64,000 bases of DNA from Andreprevotia lacus DSM 23236 (GCF_900176275.1 NZ_FWXD01000006.1:137979-201978); one strand, 5' to 3'. Counted from the stretch's first letter, positions 44,265 through 54,102 are shown. Notes: generated by a model from the sequence alone, not told the origin. Numbers and translations: made by a program.

Positions 44265-45371
44265 TCAGCTCACGCCCGCACCGCTGCCGCTCACCAGCAC
44301 CGGGCTGGTATAGCCAGCCGGCTTGTCGCCCACCGTGGCGCCGCCGTACATCATGCCCTGCATGCTGCTGTCGAAGAAGTAGTAGGGGAACGGTGTTTCC
44401 GGTGCGCTGGCTGCGTTCAGCCGTGCCAGCAATTCGGCCGGGATGGTGAAGTCGAGCGCGCGCAGGTTGCCGTTCAACTGTTCCGGGCTTGTTGCACCAA
44501 CGATTACGCTGCCTACGCCGGGGCGGTTGGCTACCCAGTTGAGTGCGACCGCAGCCATGGATTGGTCGATTTCATTGGCCACCTTCTCCAGCTCGGCCAC
44601 GATGGCCCAGTTGCGTTCGGTGAACTTGCGGAACACCGGGTTGGGGCTGTCGCGCATGGCTTCCAGCCGGCCTGCGCCGCTGCCGTCGCTGCGGTATTTG
44701 CCGGACAACAAACCGCTGGCCAGCGGGCTCCATGCGGTAATGCCCATGCCCAGTCCGGTGGCGAGCTGGCTGTACTCATGCTCCAGGTTGCGTTCGGCCA
44801 GCGAATATTGCAGCTGCAGCGCGGTGACCGGCTCCCAGCCGCGCCATTCAGCCAGCGTCTGCGCACGGGCGGCATACCATGCCGGCACGTCCGACAGCCC
44901 GATGTGGCGTATCTTGCCCGCGCGCACCAGGTCGTCCAGCGTGCGCATCACCTCTTCAGGCTGGGTGATCATGTCCCAGGTGTGCAGGTAATACAGGTCG
45001 ATGTAATCGGTGCCCAGGCGCTTGAGCGAGTCCTCAACCGCACGCAGGATGTTCTTGCGGCCGTTGCCGCCCGCATTGGGGTTGGCGAGCGGGTCGAGGT
45101 TGAAGGTGAACTTGGTGGCCAGCACCACCTGATCGCGTGCTTTGCGCGCGGCTACGAAATCACCCAGCCACTGCTCGCTGGTGCCGCCGGTATAGACGTC
45201 GGCGGTATCGATGAAATTGCCACCGGCATCCAGATAGGCGTCGAATAGCCGCTGTGCGGCGGCCTTGTCTGCCCCCCAGCCCCATTCGGTGCCAAAAGTC
45301 ATTGTACCCAGCGAAAGGCGGCTGACGCGCAGGCCGCTGCGGCCCAGGGTGTAATACGCTTGCGTGGACAT
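44265..45371 (-). CDS. Aldo/keto reductase
   Basis: 368-residue (alpha/beta)8 NADPH-dependent oxidoreductase. The catalytic tetrad is visible: D55 and Y60 (FIDTADVY), K87 (VVLATKF) and the His in DLYYLHTWD. The C-terminal cofactor region reads RPGVGSVIVGATSPEQLNGNLRAL. The extra C-terminal ~30 residues (GGATVGDKPAGYTSPVLVSGSGAGVS) are glycine-rich. The substrate is unknown. It is divergent from a LysR-type gene, the usual arrangement for a regulator and its target, but 528 bases of repeats lie between them. Confidence 0.9.
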   Translation of the reverse strand: MSTQAYYTLGRSGLRVSRLSLGTMTFGTEWGWGADKAAAQRLFDAYLDAGGNFIDTADVYTGGTSEQWLGDFVAARKARDQVVLATKFTFNLDPLANPNAGGNGRKNILRAVEDSLKRLGTDYIDLYYLHTWDMITQPEEVMRTLDDLVRAGKIRHIGLSDVPAWYAARAQTLAEWRGWEPVTALQLQYSLAERNLEHEYSQLATGLGMGITAWSPLASGLLSGKYRSDGSGAGRLEAMRDSPNPVFRKFTERNWAIVAELEKVANEIDQSMAAVALNWVANRPGVGSVIVGATSPEQLNGNLRALDFTIPAELLARLNAASAPETPFPYYFFDSSMQGMMYGGATVGDKPAGYTSPVLVSGSGAGVS

Positions 45372-45390
45372 GCGGTTTCTCCAGTTGGTT

Positions 45391-45658
45391 AGGGCCTGTT
45401 AACACTTATTTCGCGCTTGCGCTGGGCCGCAAAGAGGTCAGCTACAAGGCACGCAACGCAGGCAATAACCGGTTATTGCCAAGGCGCGTAACGCCGTAGA
45501 TGGCCTCTTTGCGGCCCAGCCCTGCGGGTTCGGGGTTTTTCGGGCGGTTCGCTGCGTTGCAAACCGCTTGCGGTACCCGTACCGCGGCGCGTTCTGCGCC
45601 TTGCGCTCCATCCCGAACTACCCCGAACGCAAGCGTGAAATAAGTGTTAACAGGCCCT
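45391..45658. repeat. 268-bp MITE-like element, copy 1
   Basis: It begins AGGGCCTGTTAACACT and ends with the perfect reverse complement. The terminal inverted repeats are identical over 22 bp and extend to ~31 bp with one mismatch. It is flanked by T and A so that TA lies at both ends, as after insertion into a TA target (IS630- or IS427-like behaviour). Inside are a 16-bp inverted repeat (CTGGGCCGCAAAGAGG and its complement), the palindrome GGCAATAACCGGTTATTGCC, and GTTCGGGGT with its complement. There is no coding frame of note. Copy 2 is at 60221-60488 and differs at 45417 and 45537 only. It lies between the divergent reductase and LysR genes. Confidence 0.9.
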
Positions 45659-45689
45659 AATCAAGGTCGACTTGCTGACGAATCTTGCT

Positions 45690-45812
45690 GAGCGCCACCA
45701 ACAAAACCCTGCTGGCAGCGTTACGCTCACTTGCCGTACTTCTTGTACTGTCTGCGTTTCGCGTGCCTTGCCAGCACCGTTGCACTGGGTTTTGCCGGTA
45801 GCGCTTGATCCG
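45690..45812. repeat. Short hairpin repeat, copy A
   Basis: Contains block 1 CCAACAAAACCCTGCTGGC (45698-45716) and block 2 GTTTCGCGTGCCTTGCCAGC (45756-45775), then CTGGGTTTTGCCGGTAGCGCT, which pairs imperfectly with the AGCGCCACCAACAAAACCC at the start. The two blocks are repeated at 56246-56287 with a 3-base rather than 39-base spacer. The rest of the interval to 45899 is AT-rich and holds the LysR gene's promoter region. Confidence 0.7.
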
Positions 45813-45899
45813 CTTAAGTGAACTGGAGTGCAGAATAAACAAGCTGCAAGCGTGGAAAAATCCGTTTATTGTTTTTGCACTATTAAGAGGAACTTCATA

Positions 45900-46808
45900 A
45901 TGCGGCTGGATCAACTCGATGGTTTGCTGGCCTTCGTGATGGTGGCGCGCAAGCGCAGTTTTACTGCGGCGGCGGCCGAATTGCAGGTATCGCCGCCAGC
46001 GGTCAGCCAGGCTGTGAAATCGCTGGAGGCAAAGGTGGGCGTGCGGCTGTTGCAGCGCACCACCCGCAGCGTCAACCTGACCGAAGCCGGTGAGCGCTAT
46101 CTGCAACGCGTTGCACCAGCCATGGCCGATCTGGAGCTGGCGGCACAGGAGCTGGAGGAATACCGCGATCAGCCAGCCGGCTTGCTGCGGCTGACCTTGC
46201 CGCGCATCGTCGGCGCCATGCTGCTGGGGTCGCTGGCCACCTTCAGGCTGGCCTATCCGCAAGTCAGGCTGGAGCTGAGCCTGGATGATTGTTTTGTCGA
46301 TATCGTTGCCGACGGTTTCGATGCCGGCATCCGTCTGGGCGAGGCCGTGCCGCGTGACATGGTGGCCGTGCCATTGACGCGCAATGAGCGCACGGTGCTG
46401 GTTGCCACGCCGGAATATCTGGCGCGCAAAGGCACGCCGGCGAGCATTGCCGAGTTGGCCAATCATGATTGCGTTGGGTATCGCTTCAACAACGGTAATC
46501 TTTATCGCTGGGAGTTGCTGCAGGATGGCAAGCCGGTCGAGATCGAGATCAATGGCCCGCTGGTCATCAACGACGGCAATTTCCTGACCGAAGCGGCGCT
46601 GGCTGGCCTGGGACTGGTGAACACCTTCGAGCGCCTGGTCAGCGCGCATCTGGCCAGCGGCCGTCTGGTCAGTGTGCTGTCGCAGGCATGCCCGGTCTGG
46701 CAGGGCCTCTATCTTTACTATCCGTCCCGCAAGCAGTTGCCGCTCAAGCTGCGTTGCCTGATCGATCATTGGCAGGCCCGTCCCGAACTGGTCATGCCGA
46801 ACGGCTGA
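45900..46808 (+). CDS. LysR-type transcriptional regulator
   Basis: 302 residues. The N-terminal winged helix-turn-helix (MRLDQLDGLLAFVMVARKRSFTAAAAELQVSPPAVSQAVKSLEAKVGVRLLQRTTRSVNLTEAG, read in blocks) is a typical LysR DNA-binding domain of the CrgA/DsdC-like AaeR type, followed by a periplasmic-binding-like effector domain (GDGNFLTEAALAGLGL-like). AAGAGG lies 9 bases before ATG 45900; an upstream in-frame start at 45828 is not supported. The likely target is the divergent aldo/keto reductase gene. Confidence 0.92.
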   Translation: MRLDQLDGLLAFVMVARKRSFTAAAAELQVSPPAVSQAVKSLEAKVGVRLLQRTTRSVNLTEAGERYLQRVAPAMADLELAAQELEEYRDQPAGLLRLTLPRIVGAMLLGSLATFRLAYPQVRLELSLDDCFVDIVADGFDAGIRLGEAVPRDMVAVPLTRNERTVLVATPEYLARKGTPASIAELANHDCVGYRFNNGNLYRWELLQDGKPVEIEINGPLVINDGNFLTEAALAGLGLVNTFERLVSAHLASGRLVSVLSQACPVWQGLYLYYPSRKQLPLKLRCLIDHWQARPELVMPNG

Positions 46809-46955
46809 TTTGAGCACTGTTTCAAGAGCCGGTTGCCCGCAGATGATGGCGCCACGCAGGCATACGCCCAGCGGCATGATGAACGGTGCTGTTGTTTTTG
46901 CTGATTCGGCGCTATTTTTCTTACAGGGGAACTTACTTACAAAGGCTGGCCCATC

Positions 46956-47720
46956 ATGCGGGTTGCTTCCGCACTCTTGTTGCTCTGCTGCACGGCATTG
47001 GCCGAGGCCGGTCCGACGCTCACGCTGACCCTGCAGGAATACCCGCCCTTCATGGGGCAATCGTTGCCAGGCAGGGGGCTGTTGTCCAGCGCCGTGGCCA
47101 GCGTATTCGCCCGGGCAGGTTACAGCGTCAATTTCGAACCGGCACCCAATAACCGCGCCATCGAAGCGCCACGCCGCGGCATGGCCGATGGCAGTTTTGG
47201 CTGGGCAAAAACACCCGAACGCGAAAAGGATCTGTACTACACCGCGCCGGTCATGGCGCTGCGCATGGTGTTTTGCCAGCGTGTCGAGGCGCACTACGAA
47301 TGGCAGAAACTCACCGATCTTGCGCCTTATCGCATCGGCACCACGCTGGGCAATTTCTATTCGGACGAGTTCGAGAAACTCGCCAGGTCCGGCAAGCTGA
47401 AGGTGGATCCGGGGCCCAGCGACGAAGCCAATTTCCGCAAGTTGCTGGCTGATCGGGTTGACCTCTTTCCCATCGATGCGGAGGTCGGCCCCTATCTGAT
47501 GCACCAGAGCCTGACCCCCGCAGAGCGGGCCAGATTGAGCTGCCCCGATCATGCCTACTGGAGCGCGCCACTGCACGTGGTGATCAGCAAGGCGAGACCA
47601 GACGGGCAGGCCATTGTGGCCGCATTCGATGAGGCGCTGCAAAACATGCAACGCACTGGCGAGTTGAACCGCCTGATCGACGCTACGCGCAAACAAATCC
47701 TGCAACCGACAGCGTATTGA
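46956..47720 (+). CDS. Periplasmic solute-binding protein (SBP_bac_3-like)
   Basis: 254 residues with a signal peptide (MRVASALLLLCCTALAEA) and a family 3 extracellular solute-binding fold: LTLQEYPPFMG, ANNRAIE-like PNNRAIEAPRRG, EREKDLYYTAPVMALRMVF, IGTTLGNFY, and AAFDEALQNMQRTGELNRL. There is no ABC permease or ATPase gene nearby, so it may be an orphan binding protein or a sensor-like member. The ligand is unknown; the family often binds amino acids. Confidence 0.85.
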   Translation: MRVASALLLLCCTALAEAGPTLTLTLQEYPPFMGQSLPGRGLLSSAVASVFARAGYSVNFEPAPNNRAIEAPRRGMADGSFGWAKTPEREKDLYYTAPVMALRMVFCQRVEAHYEWQKLTDLAPYRIGTTLGNFYSDEFEKLARSGKLKVDPGPSDEANFRKLLADRVDLFPIDAEVGPYLMHQSLTPAERARLSCPDHAYWSAPLHVVISKARPDGQAIVAAFDEALQNMQRTGELNRLIDATRKQILQPTAY

Positions 47721-47757
47721 TCGACCGGTGGAGCCGGAACGGCGGCATTTCATGGAC

Positions 47758-47781
47758 AAGGGCGGTACAATAACCGCCCTT
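47758..47781. promoter_or_regulatory. Perfect 9-bp inverted repeat before the USG-1-like gene
   Basis: AAGGGCGGT and ACCGCCCTT flank ACAATA. The tail TTTGCTTTG would suit a terminator for the upstream binding-protein gene. The TACAAT inside also resembles a -10 element for the gene starting at 47802. Either or both functions are possible. Confidence 0.5.
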
Positions 47782-47801
47782 TGCTTTGTTGGAAGTACGT
47801 C

Positions 47802-48689
47802 ATGTCCATGCCCCTGCTCAAGCTGGCCGTGGTTGGTTGCAATACCGCTGCCGGCCTGCTGGAAACCCTGTCCGAACTGAAGCTGCCGCTGGCGGCGTTT
47901 TATCCGCTCGACCGTGACGATGAGGGCGAACTGGTCAGCTTCGGTGGCGAGGATTGGCCGGTGATGGCACTGGGCGATTTCAATTGGGCCAGTGCCGATG
48001 TGGCGATCTTCCTGTCGCAGACCGAAGCCATTGCCGACGCGCTGGCCGCAGGCTGCAAGGTGGTCGATGCCAGCAATGGCGAGCCGCAGCGTGGCGCCGT
48101 GCAGGTGCCGAACGTCATCGATGTGCTGTTGGCACGGCTGGTGGGGGCTTTCAAGGCCGGGGGTGAGTTGACCACAGTCACCGCGACCGGCCTGCTGGCC
48201 GTCTCGCAGGAAGGCCAGCCCGGCATCGACAAGCTGTCTGAACAGACCCGCGCCATTTTTGCGCAGCAGGCCGTCGAAGTCGGCACGACCTATGCCAAGC
48301 GCATCGCGTTCAACCTGGTGCCACAGGAACAGCAAGCCGTCACTGCGCGCGCAGCCAAGCTGAGCCGCAAGCTGGGTGTGCCCTTGAGCCTGCAGCTGGC
48401 CCATGTGCCGGTGTTCTACGGTCATAGCCTGAGCGTGGCGGTGCAGTTTGCCCAACCAGTCACCGCAGCGGCATTGCAGGCCGCATTTACCCAGACTGCC
48501 GGCATTTATCTGCTGGAGCGTGGTGTGGCGTCGCCACAGGATGCGATTGGCGGCGAGCAGGTATGGGTGAGCCAGCTGGCCGTTGCCGAAGATGGCTTGA
48601 GCGCCAGCGCATGGGCGGTGGTGGACAATAGCAAGCTCAGCGCCTTGCTGACGCTGGCTGCACTGCAAGCTGCGCTGGAGGCCCGCTGA
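47802..48689 (+). CDS. USG-1-like protein (aspartate-semialdehyde dehydrogenase fold, no catalytic Cys)
   Basis: 295 residues resembling E. coli Usg and bacterial Asd: N-terminal [86 protein letters not shown], and [15 protein letters not shown]. The catalytic cysteine expected after the NAD domain is absent, so it is probably not a working dehydrogenase. Usg's role is unknown. Its stop overlaps the tex start by one base (TGATG), implying coupling. Confidence 0.78.
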   Translation: MSMPLLKLAVVGCNTAAGLLETLSELKLPLAAFYPLDRDDEGELVSFGGEDWPVMALGDFNWASADVAIFLSQTEAIADALAAGCKVVDASNGEPQRGAVQVPNVIDVLLARLVGAFKAGGELTTVTATGLLAVSQEGQPGIDKLSEQTRAIFAQQAVEVGTTYAKRIAFNLVPQEQQAVTARAAKLSRKLGVPLSLQLAHVPVFYGHSLSVAVQFAQPVTAAALQAAFTQTAGIYLLERGVASPQDAIGGEQVWVSQLAVAEDGLSASAWAVVDNSKLSALLTLAALQAALEAR

Positions 48690-50998
48690 TGCTGCCGCCG
48701 ATTTCCCAGCGTATTGCCACTGAAATCGCTGCACGTGCTGCGCAGGTTGAAGCCGCCATTGCATTGCTGGACGAAGGTGCCACCGTGCCCTTCATCGCGC
48801 GTTACCGCAAGGAAGTGACCGGCGGGCTGGACGATACCCAGCTGCGCAATCTGGAAGAGCGCCTGCGCTATATGCGCGAACTGGAAGAGCGCCGCGTGGC
48901 AGTCATCGCCAGCGTGGAAGAGCAAGGCAAGCTGACCCCGGAACTGAAAGCATCTTTTCTCGATGCCGATAACAAGCAACGGCTGGAAGACCTTTACCTG
49001 CCGTACAAGCAAAAACGCCGCACCCGCGCACAGATTGCCCGCGAAGCCGGCCTGCAGCCGCTGGCCGATGCCTTGCTGAGCGACCCGCAGCTCAACCCGG
49101 AGCAGGAAGCTGCCGGCTATCTGAGTGAGTCGATTGCCGACACCAAGGCCGCGCTCGATGGCGCCCGTGCCATCCTGATGGAGCAGTTTGGTGAAGATGC
49201 CGAGCTGCTGGGCGGATTGCGCGATTACTTGAGCAAGAACGCCGTCATCAAGACCAGCGTGGCCGAGGGCAAGGCAGAAGAAGGTGCCAAGTTCTCGGAT
49301 TATTTCGAATACGACGAGCCGCTGCACGCCATGCCCTCGCACCGCATTCTGGCGGTGCTGCGTGGCCGCAATGAAGGTGTGCTGAACATGGCGCTGGTGC
49401 TGCCGGAAGAACTCGATCCCGCCACCAGGCCTACTGGCCCGAATGTGTGCGAGCTGCGTATTGCCAAGCGCTTCGGCATCGACAATCAAGGCCGCCCCGG
49501 CGACAAATGGCTGGCCGATACGGTGCGCCTGACCTGGCGCGCCAAGATCGCACTCAGCCTGGAAACCGAACTGGTCAACGGCCTGCGCGAAAAGGCCGAG
49601 CTGGATGCCATCAAGGTATTCGCCAGCAATCTGAAAGACCTGCTACTGGCAGCGCCGGCCGGCCCGCGCGCCACCATTGGCCTCGATCCCGGCTTGCGCA
49701 CCGGCGTGAAGGTGGCGGTGGTCGATGCCACCGGCAAGCTGGTCGATACCGCCACCATCTACCCGCATGCACCGCGTGATGACTGGCATGGGGCTATGGC
49801 GGTGCTGGCTGCCCTGTGCGCCAAGCACAAAGTCGAGCTGATCGCCATTGGTAACGGCACGGCCAGCCGCGAGACCGACAAGCTGGCCGCGGACCTGATG
49901 TCTAAATATCCGGACCTCAAGCTGACCAAGCTGGTGGTATCCGAGGCCGGCGCATCGGTGTATTCGGCATCCGAGCTGGCTGCGCGCGAATTCCCTGATC
50001 TGGATGTGAGCATCCGTGGTGCGGTGTCGATTGCCCGCCGCCTGCAAGACCCGCTGGCCGAGCTGGTGAAGATCGATCCCAAGTCCATCGGTGTCGGCCA
50101 ATACCAGCATGACGTAAACCAGAGTGAGCTGGCACGCTCGCTCGACGCGGTGGTGGAAGACTGCGTGAACGCGGTCGGCGTCGATGTGAATACGGCTTCG
50201 GCCGCCTTGCTGACGCGCGTTTCTGGCCTCACCAGTACCCTGGCCAACAATATCGTGCAATACCGCGATGCCAACGGCGCATTTGCCAGTCGTGCGGCCT
50301 TGCTCAAGGTGCCGCGCCTGGGCGACAAGACGTTCGAGCTGGCGGCAGGTTTTCTGCGCGTGATGAACGGCAGCAACCCGCTGGATGCCTCCAGCGTGCA
50401 CCCGGAAGCCTATCCGGTGGTGGAAAAGATTATCGCCAAGGTGCAACGCGAGGTGAAAAACCTGATCGGCGACGCGGCTTTCCTGAAAAAGCTCAATGCG
50501 GCTGACTATACCGACGCGCGTTTTGGTGTGCCGACGGTGAAGGACATCCTGACCGAGCTGGAAAAACCGGGCCGCGACCCGCGCCCGGAATTCAAGACCG
50601 CCAGCTTTGCCGAGGGCGTCGAGGATTTGAAGGACCTCAAGCTGGACATGGTGCTGGAAGGCGTAGTCACCAACGTGACCAACTTTGGCGCTTTTATCGA
50701 TATCGGTGTGCATCAGGATGGTCTGGTGCATATCTCGGCGCTGTCCAACCGCTTTGTCAAAGACCCGCGTGAGGTGGTCAAGGCGGGTGACGTGGTCAAG
50801 GTCAAGGTGCTGGAAGTCGACATCAAGCGCAAGCGCATCGCACTGACCATGCGACTGACCGACAGCGCACGTGAGCACGGTGGCAATGATGCAGGCCATG
50901 CGCCAGCCAGTCGCAACCAGCAACGCGCCGTGCAAAAGCAGCCAGAGCCGCAAGGTGCCATGGCCAATGCACTGGCCGGCCTGAAGCTGAAGCGCTGA
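48689..50998 (+). CDS. tex: Transcription accessory protein Tex
   Basis: 769-residue nucleic-acid-binding protein. In order: N-terminal helical region ([31 protein letters not shown]), a YqgF/RNase H-like domain ([29 protein letters not shown]), helix-hairpin-helix motifs ([18 protein letters not shown]) and a C-terminal S1 RNA-binding domain ([26 protein letters not shown]). It influences transcription and toxin gene expression in other bacteria. The C-terminal ~45 residues are a charged tail. The TPR-glycosyltransferase gene starts 1 base later. Confidence 0.95.
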   Translation: MLPPISQRIATEIAARAAQVEAAIALLDEGATVPFIARYRKEVTGGLDDTQLRNLEERLRYMRELEERRVAVIASVEEQGKLTPELKASFLDADNKQRLEDLYLPYKQKRRTRAQIAREAGLQPLADALLSDPQLNPEQEAAGYLSESIADTKAALDGARAILMEQFGEDAELLGGLRDYLSKNAVIKTSVAEGKAEEGAKFSDYFEYDEPLHAMPSHRILAVLRGRNEGVLNMALVLPEELDPATRPTGPNVCELRIAKRFGIDNQGRPGDKWLADTVRLTWRAKIALSLETELVNGLREKAELDAIKVFASNLKDLLLAAPAGPRATIGLDPGLRTGVKVAVVDATGKLVDTATIYPHAPRDDWHGAMAVLAALCAKHKVELIAIGNGTASRETDKLAADLMSKYPDLKLTKLVVSEAGASVYSASELAAREFPDLDVSIRGAVSIARRLQDPLAELVKIDPKSIGVGQYQHDVNQSELARSLDAVVEDCVNAVGVDVNTASAALLTRVSGLTSTLANNIVQYRDANGAFASRAALLKVPRLGDKTFELAAGFLRVMNGSNPLDASSVHPEAYPVVEKIIAKVQREVKNLIGDAAFLKKLNAADYTDARFGVPTVKDILTELEKPGRDPRPEFKTASFAEGVEDLKDLKLDMVLEGVVTNVTNFGAFIDIGVHQDGLVHISALSNRFVKDPREVVKAGDVVKVKVLEVDIKRKRIALTMRLTDSAREHGGNDAGHAPASRNQQRAVQKQPEPQGAMANALAGLKLKR

Positions 50999-50999
50999 T

Positions 51000-52481
51000 A
51001 TGGATTGGCACGGGCAAGGGATTGCGGCCGCACGCGCCGGGCGCTTTGGCGAGGCGGTGGCGTTGCTGCAGCGTGCAGTCAAGAAAGCACCCAAGGACCC
51101 GGTGCTGCATGCCGACTTGGGCCTGACCTTTGCCCGCATGGCCGACTGGCCCGCCGCGCGCACGGCATTGCTGCGCGCGGTTGAGCTGGCGCCGGGTAAC
51201 GTGAGCGCCCGCGTCAACCTGGCCAACGTGCTGCGCCAGCATGGTGATGACGACGGTGCCCGGCTGCAGCTGGAAGCCGCGCTCAAGCGCGAACCGCAGC
51301 ATGCGCTGGCGCGTTTCAATCTGGGCAATCTGCACAAGGACAGGCAGGGCTGGGCAGCAGCCGAGGCGCAGTATCTGGCTGCCTTGCGGGCCCGCCCGGA
51401 TCATCACGATGCCCGGCATGCACTGGGCAATGTGCTCAAGGAACAGAACCGCATCGGCGAAGCCATCGAGGCATTGCGTCACACCGTGCAGCAAGCGCCG
51501 CGCCCGCGTGCCTGGCATGATTTGGGCAACGCCTATGGCGCGGCCAATCAGTACGACGACGCGCGCGCTGCCTACCAGCAGGCGCTGCAGCTACAGCCCG
51601 ACTTTGCCCTGTCGCACTATGTGCTGGGCACGCTGGATTTGAAGCTGGGCAACTGGGGTAGCGGTTGGCGTGGCTACGAGGCGCGCTTTGCCGCCTTGGG
51701 CCAGGCACTGCCAGCCAGCCGCCTGCCACGCTGGTTTGGCGAGCCGGTGCCGGCAACGGCAGCGCTGCTGATCTACCCCGAGCAGGGTTATGGCGACATG
51801 ATCCAGTTCGCCCGCTTTTTGCCACGACTGCGCGAGCGTTTTGCTCGGGTAACCATGATCTGCCCGACTGCGCTGCTGCGCCTGTTCGCCGGCAGCTTCC
51901 CGGATATCGGGTTTGTCGATACCATACCGGCAGATGAAGCCGGCTATACGCATTACATGCCGGTGATGTCGCTGGCAACGGTGCTGGGCATCACTGAAGC
52001 AGCGCTGGACGGAGCCGCCTACCTGAAGACGCCAGCTACTGCGGGCCAGGCCTCTCCCCGGCGTATCGGCATCAGCTGGACCGGTAACCCGGCTCAGGCA
52101 GACAACCGCTGGCGCAGCATGCCGTTCGAGCAGCTGGCGCCGCTGTGGCAGCTGCCGGGTGTGCGCTGGCAAAGCCTGCAGTACGGTGCCGAAGTCCCTT
52201 CCACAATGCAGCCCATGCCGGCAGGTGACTTTCTCGACACCGCCGCGCTGATGATGCAGCTTGAGCTGGTCATCACCGTGTGTACCTCGGTTGCGCATCT
52301 GGCCGGGGCATTGGGCCGGCCGGTGTGGCTGCTCAGCCGCGCCGATGCCGATTGGCGTTGGCAGGCGGGCAGGGCAGACAGCCCGTGGTATGGCAGTATG
52401 CGCATCTATCGCCAGCAGCAACGGGCCATCTGGGATGATGTGCTGCACCAGGTTGTTGGGGACTTGCAACGCGGCACCTAA
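51000..52481 (+). CDS. TPR protein with glycosyltransferase-like C-terminal domain
   Basis: 493 residues. The N-terminal half has about six tetratricopeptide repeats (for example KDPVLHADLGLTFARMADWPAARTALLRAVELAPGN and PRAWHDLGNAYGAANQYDDARAAYQQALQLQPD). The C-terminal half (LLIYPEQGYGDMIQFARFLP, RIGISWTGNPAQADNRWRSMPFEQLAPL, CTSVAHLAGALGRPVWLL) resembles GT-B glycosyltransferases of the GT9/OGT-like kind found fused to TPRs. The acceptor could be protein or polysaccharide and is unknown. It begins 1 base after tex. Confidence 0.82.
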   Translation: MDWHGQGIAAARAGRFGEAVALLQRAVKKAPKDPVLHADLGLTFARMADWPAARTALLRAVELAPGNVSARVNLANVLRQHGDDDGARLQLEAALKREPQHALARFNLGNLHKDRQGWAAAEAQYLAALRARPDHHDARHALGNVLKEQNRIGEAIEALRHTVQQAPRPRAWHDLGNAYGAANQYDDARAAYQQALQLQPDFALSHYVLGTLDLKLGNWGSGWRGYEARFAALGQALPASRLPRWFGEPVPATAALLIYPEQGYGDMIQFARFLPRLRERFARVTMICPTALLRLFAGSFPDIGFVDTIPADEAGYTHYMPVMSLATVLGITEAALDGAAYLKTPATAGQASPRRIGISWTGNPAQADNRWRSMPFEQLAPLWQLPGVRWQSLQYGAEVPSTMQPMPAGDFLDTAALMMQLELVITVCTSVAHLAGALGRPVWLLSRADADWRWQAGRADSPWYGSMRIYRQQQRAIWDDVLHQVVGDLQRGT

Positions 52482-52615
52482 CGGCGTCGCCAGAGCGCAA
52501 AGCCCGCAATATGCTGCGTTCAGGCTGACTCATCACTGCCATTGTGGCCACCTCGCAGGTATGGCAGTGCAGTGGCTAACTCGCCCGCAGCCGCCAAGCC
52601 ATCTACAATGGCCGG

Positions 52616-54040
52616 ATGCTGCCGACAAAAATCTGCCGGACTTTCATGGCCTTAGCCGTGGCTTGTATCTGCCTGCAACCTGCCTGGGCGGGCAAAGCCG
52701 GCCATCACGCTGCCCGCAAAAGCAAACCTGCTGCCGCAAGCAAGCAGGAAACGCCTGCCGTTGAGCAAGCCGATGACTTGAACAGCGGGCCATTTGACCC
52801 CGAGCACCCGCCCGCCCGTCTGCGCGTGTTGGTGGCGCAGGGGGCATCCACCTATTTCATGCAGGATGGCAAGCCGCATGGCGTGGAATACGCGATGCTG
52901 CTGGAGCTGGAGAAATTCCTCAACCAGCAAAAAGCCAAGGCGGCGCCAAAGGTCAAACTCGAATTCATTCCGGTCGAGGCCGGTGAGCTGATCCCGCTGC
53001 TCAAGCGTGGTGATGCCGACATGGCTGCCGGCCTGATCCCGATCAGTGATGCCGCCAAGGGGCTGGTTGACTTCAGCCAACCCTATTTGCAGGATCGCTG
53101 GTGCGCAATGCGCAGCAAGGGCAATGATGGCGAAGATAGTCTTGACGGCCTGCTGGTGCCGCCTGGCAGCTTTGGCAAGCATTTGCTGGCCGACAGCGGC
53201 AAGACACCGGTCGATGCCCCCTACGGCACCAGCAGCGAAAAACTGTTGCTGGCACTCAATCAGGATGCCGATGCCAAGCCAACACTGGCCAGCCGCTATA
53301 TTGCCGACCTGTGGAGCAAGCGCCTGCCCAAGGTGCAGACTGGTAGCTGTCTGGAACAGAACGTCGATGTGGCATGGGCCATCACGCAGGGCCAGCCGGC
53401 ATTGCGCGATGCGATCAATCGCTTCCTCGACAAGCAGGGCGGCAAGCTGGCCAGCACCGCATCACAGCTGACACAGCGTTATCTGTCGACGGATGGCAGC
53501 GTGAATGCCGTGGTGCAGATTGATCCGCTCGACAAACTGGCCTTCTTCGCCCCGGTGTTCCAGCTGGTAGCCAAGGCCAATAATCTGGACTGGTTGCTGC
53601 TGGCGGCCATTGGCCAGCGGGAAACCAAGCTCAACCCCATCGTGCGCAAGAATGGTGGTCCCACCGGTGTCATGCAGGTCAACCCGCAAACCGCGCGCAA
53701 AATGGGCGTGACCGACCCGCACGGCAATGAAGGCAACATCACGGCCGCCGCACGCTATCTGGCCCATCTGCGTGATTTGTTCGACAAATCCGGCATCGAC
53801 GACGACGACCAGCTCTACTTCATGCTTGCTGCCTATAACGCGGGCGAGGGCAGGGTGCAGCAGTTACGCAAGGAAGCCGCCCGCCAAGGGCTGGACCCGA
53901 ATCGCTGGCAAGGCAATGTGGAACAGGTGGCACGCCGCAGCGTCGGCCCGCATTTGCTGGATTACGTGAACAGCGTCAGCCGCTTCTATATTGCGTATCA
54001 AAAGAAGGCGGGCAAGGCGAGCGCGGCGGCGGGCAAGTAG
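52616..54040 (+). CDS. MltF-like lytic murein transglycosylase
   Basis: 474 residues. The signal peptide is near the N-terminus (FMALAVACICLQPAWA), then a solute-binding-protein-like domain (RLRVLVAQGASTYFMQDGKPHGVEYAMLLELEKFL) and a C-terminal SLT lysozyme-like domain with catalytic glutamate in IGQRETKLNP, then GPTGVMQVNPQTA and YFMLAAYNAGEGRVQQLR. It cleaves peptidoglycan glycan strands with 1,6-anhydro product formation. No lipobox is seen. ATG at 52616 or 52646 would both give a signal peptide. Confidence 0.87.
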   Translation: MLPTKICRTFMALAVACICLQPAWAGKAGHHAARKSKPAAASKQETPAVEQADDLNSGPFDPEHPPARLRVLVAQGASTYFMQDGKPHGVEYAMLLELEKFLNQQKAKAAPKVKLEFIPVEAGELIPLLKRGDADMAAGLIPISDAAKGLVDFSQPYLQDRWCAMRSKGNDGEDSLDGLLVPPGSFGKHLLADSGKTPVDAPYGTSSEKLLLALNQDADAKPTLASRYIADLWSKRLPKVQTGSCLEQNVDVAWAITQGQPALRDAINRFLDKQGGKLASTASQLTQRYLSTDGSVNAVVQIDPLDKLAFFAPVFQLVAKANNLDWLLLAAIGQRETKLNPIVRKNGGPTGVMQVNPQTARKMGVTDPHGNEGNITAAARYLAHLRDLFDKSGIDDDDQLYFMLAAYNAGEGRVQQLRKEAARQGLDPNRWQGNVEQVARRSVGPHLLDYVNSVSRFYIAYQKKAGKASAAAGK

Positions 54041-54044
54041 TGGC

Positions 54045-54075
54045 AGCGCTGCCAGCAGGGTTTTGTTGGGCGCTT
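54045..54075. repeat. Short hairpin repeat, partial copy C
   Basis: Reverse complement of block 1 of the repeat at 45690-45812: GCCAGCAGGGTTTTGTTGG at 54051-54069, with matching AGCGCC and GGCAGCG flanks. It lies directly after the transglycosylase stop; block 2 is absent. Confidence 0.6.
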
Positions 54076-54102
54076 CAAAGCGCGACGGTGTGAGCGCCAG
54101 AC

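Noticed and set aside
45391..45658. Degenerate insertion sequence with transposase remnant
   Set aside because: No transposase-like frame in either copy and the copies are almost identical, so a small non-autonomous element fits better.
45657..48764. Open minus-strand frame of about 1035 codons
   Set aside because: It runs opposite to four well-recognised genes (LysR regulator, binding protein, USG-1-like, tex start) and its translation has no domain character; it is a by-product of GC-rich codon use.
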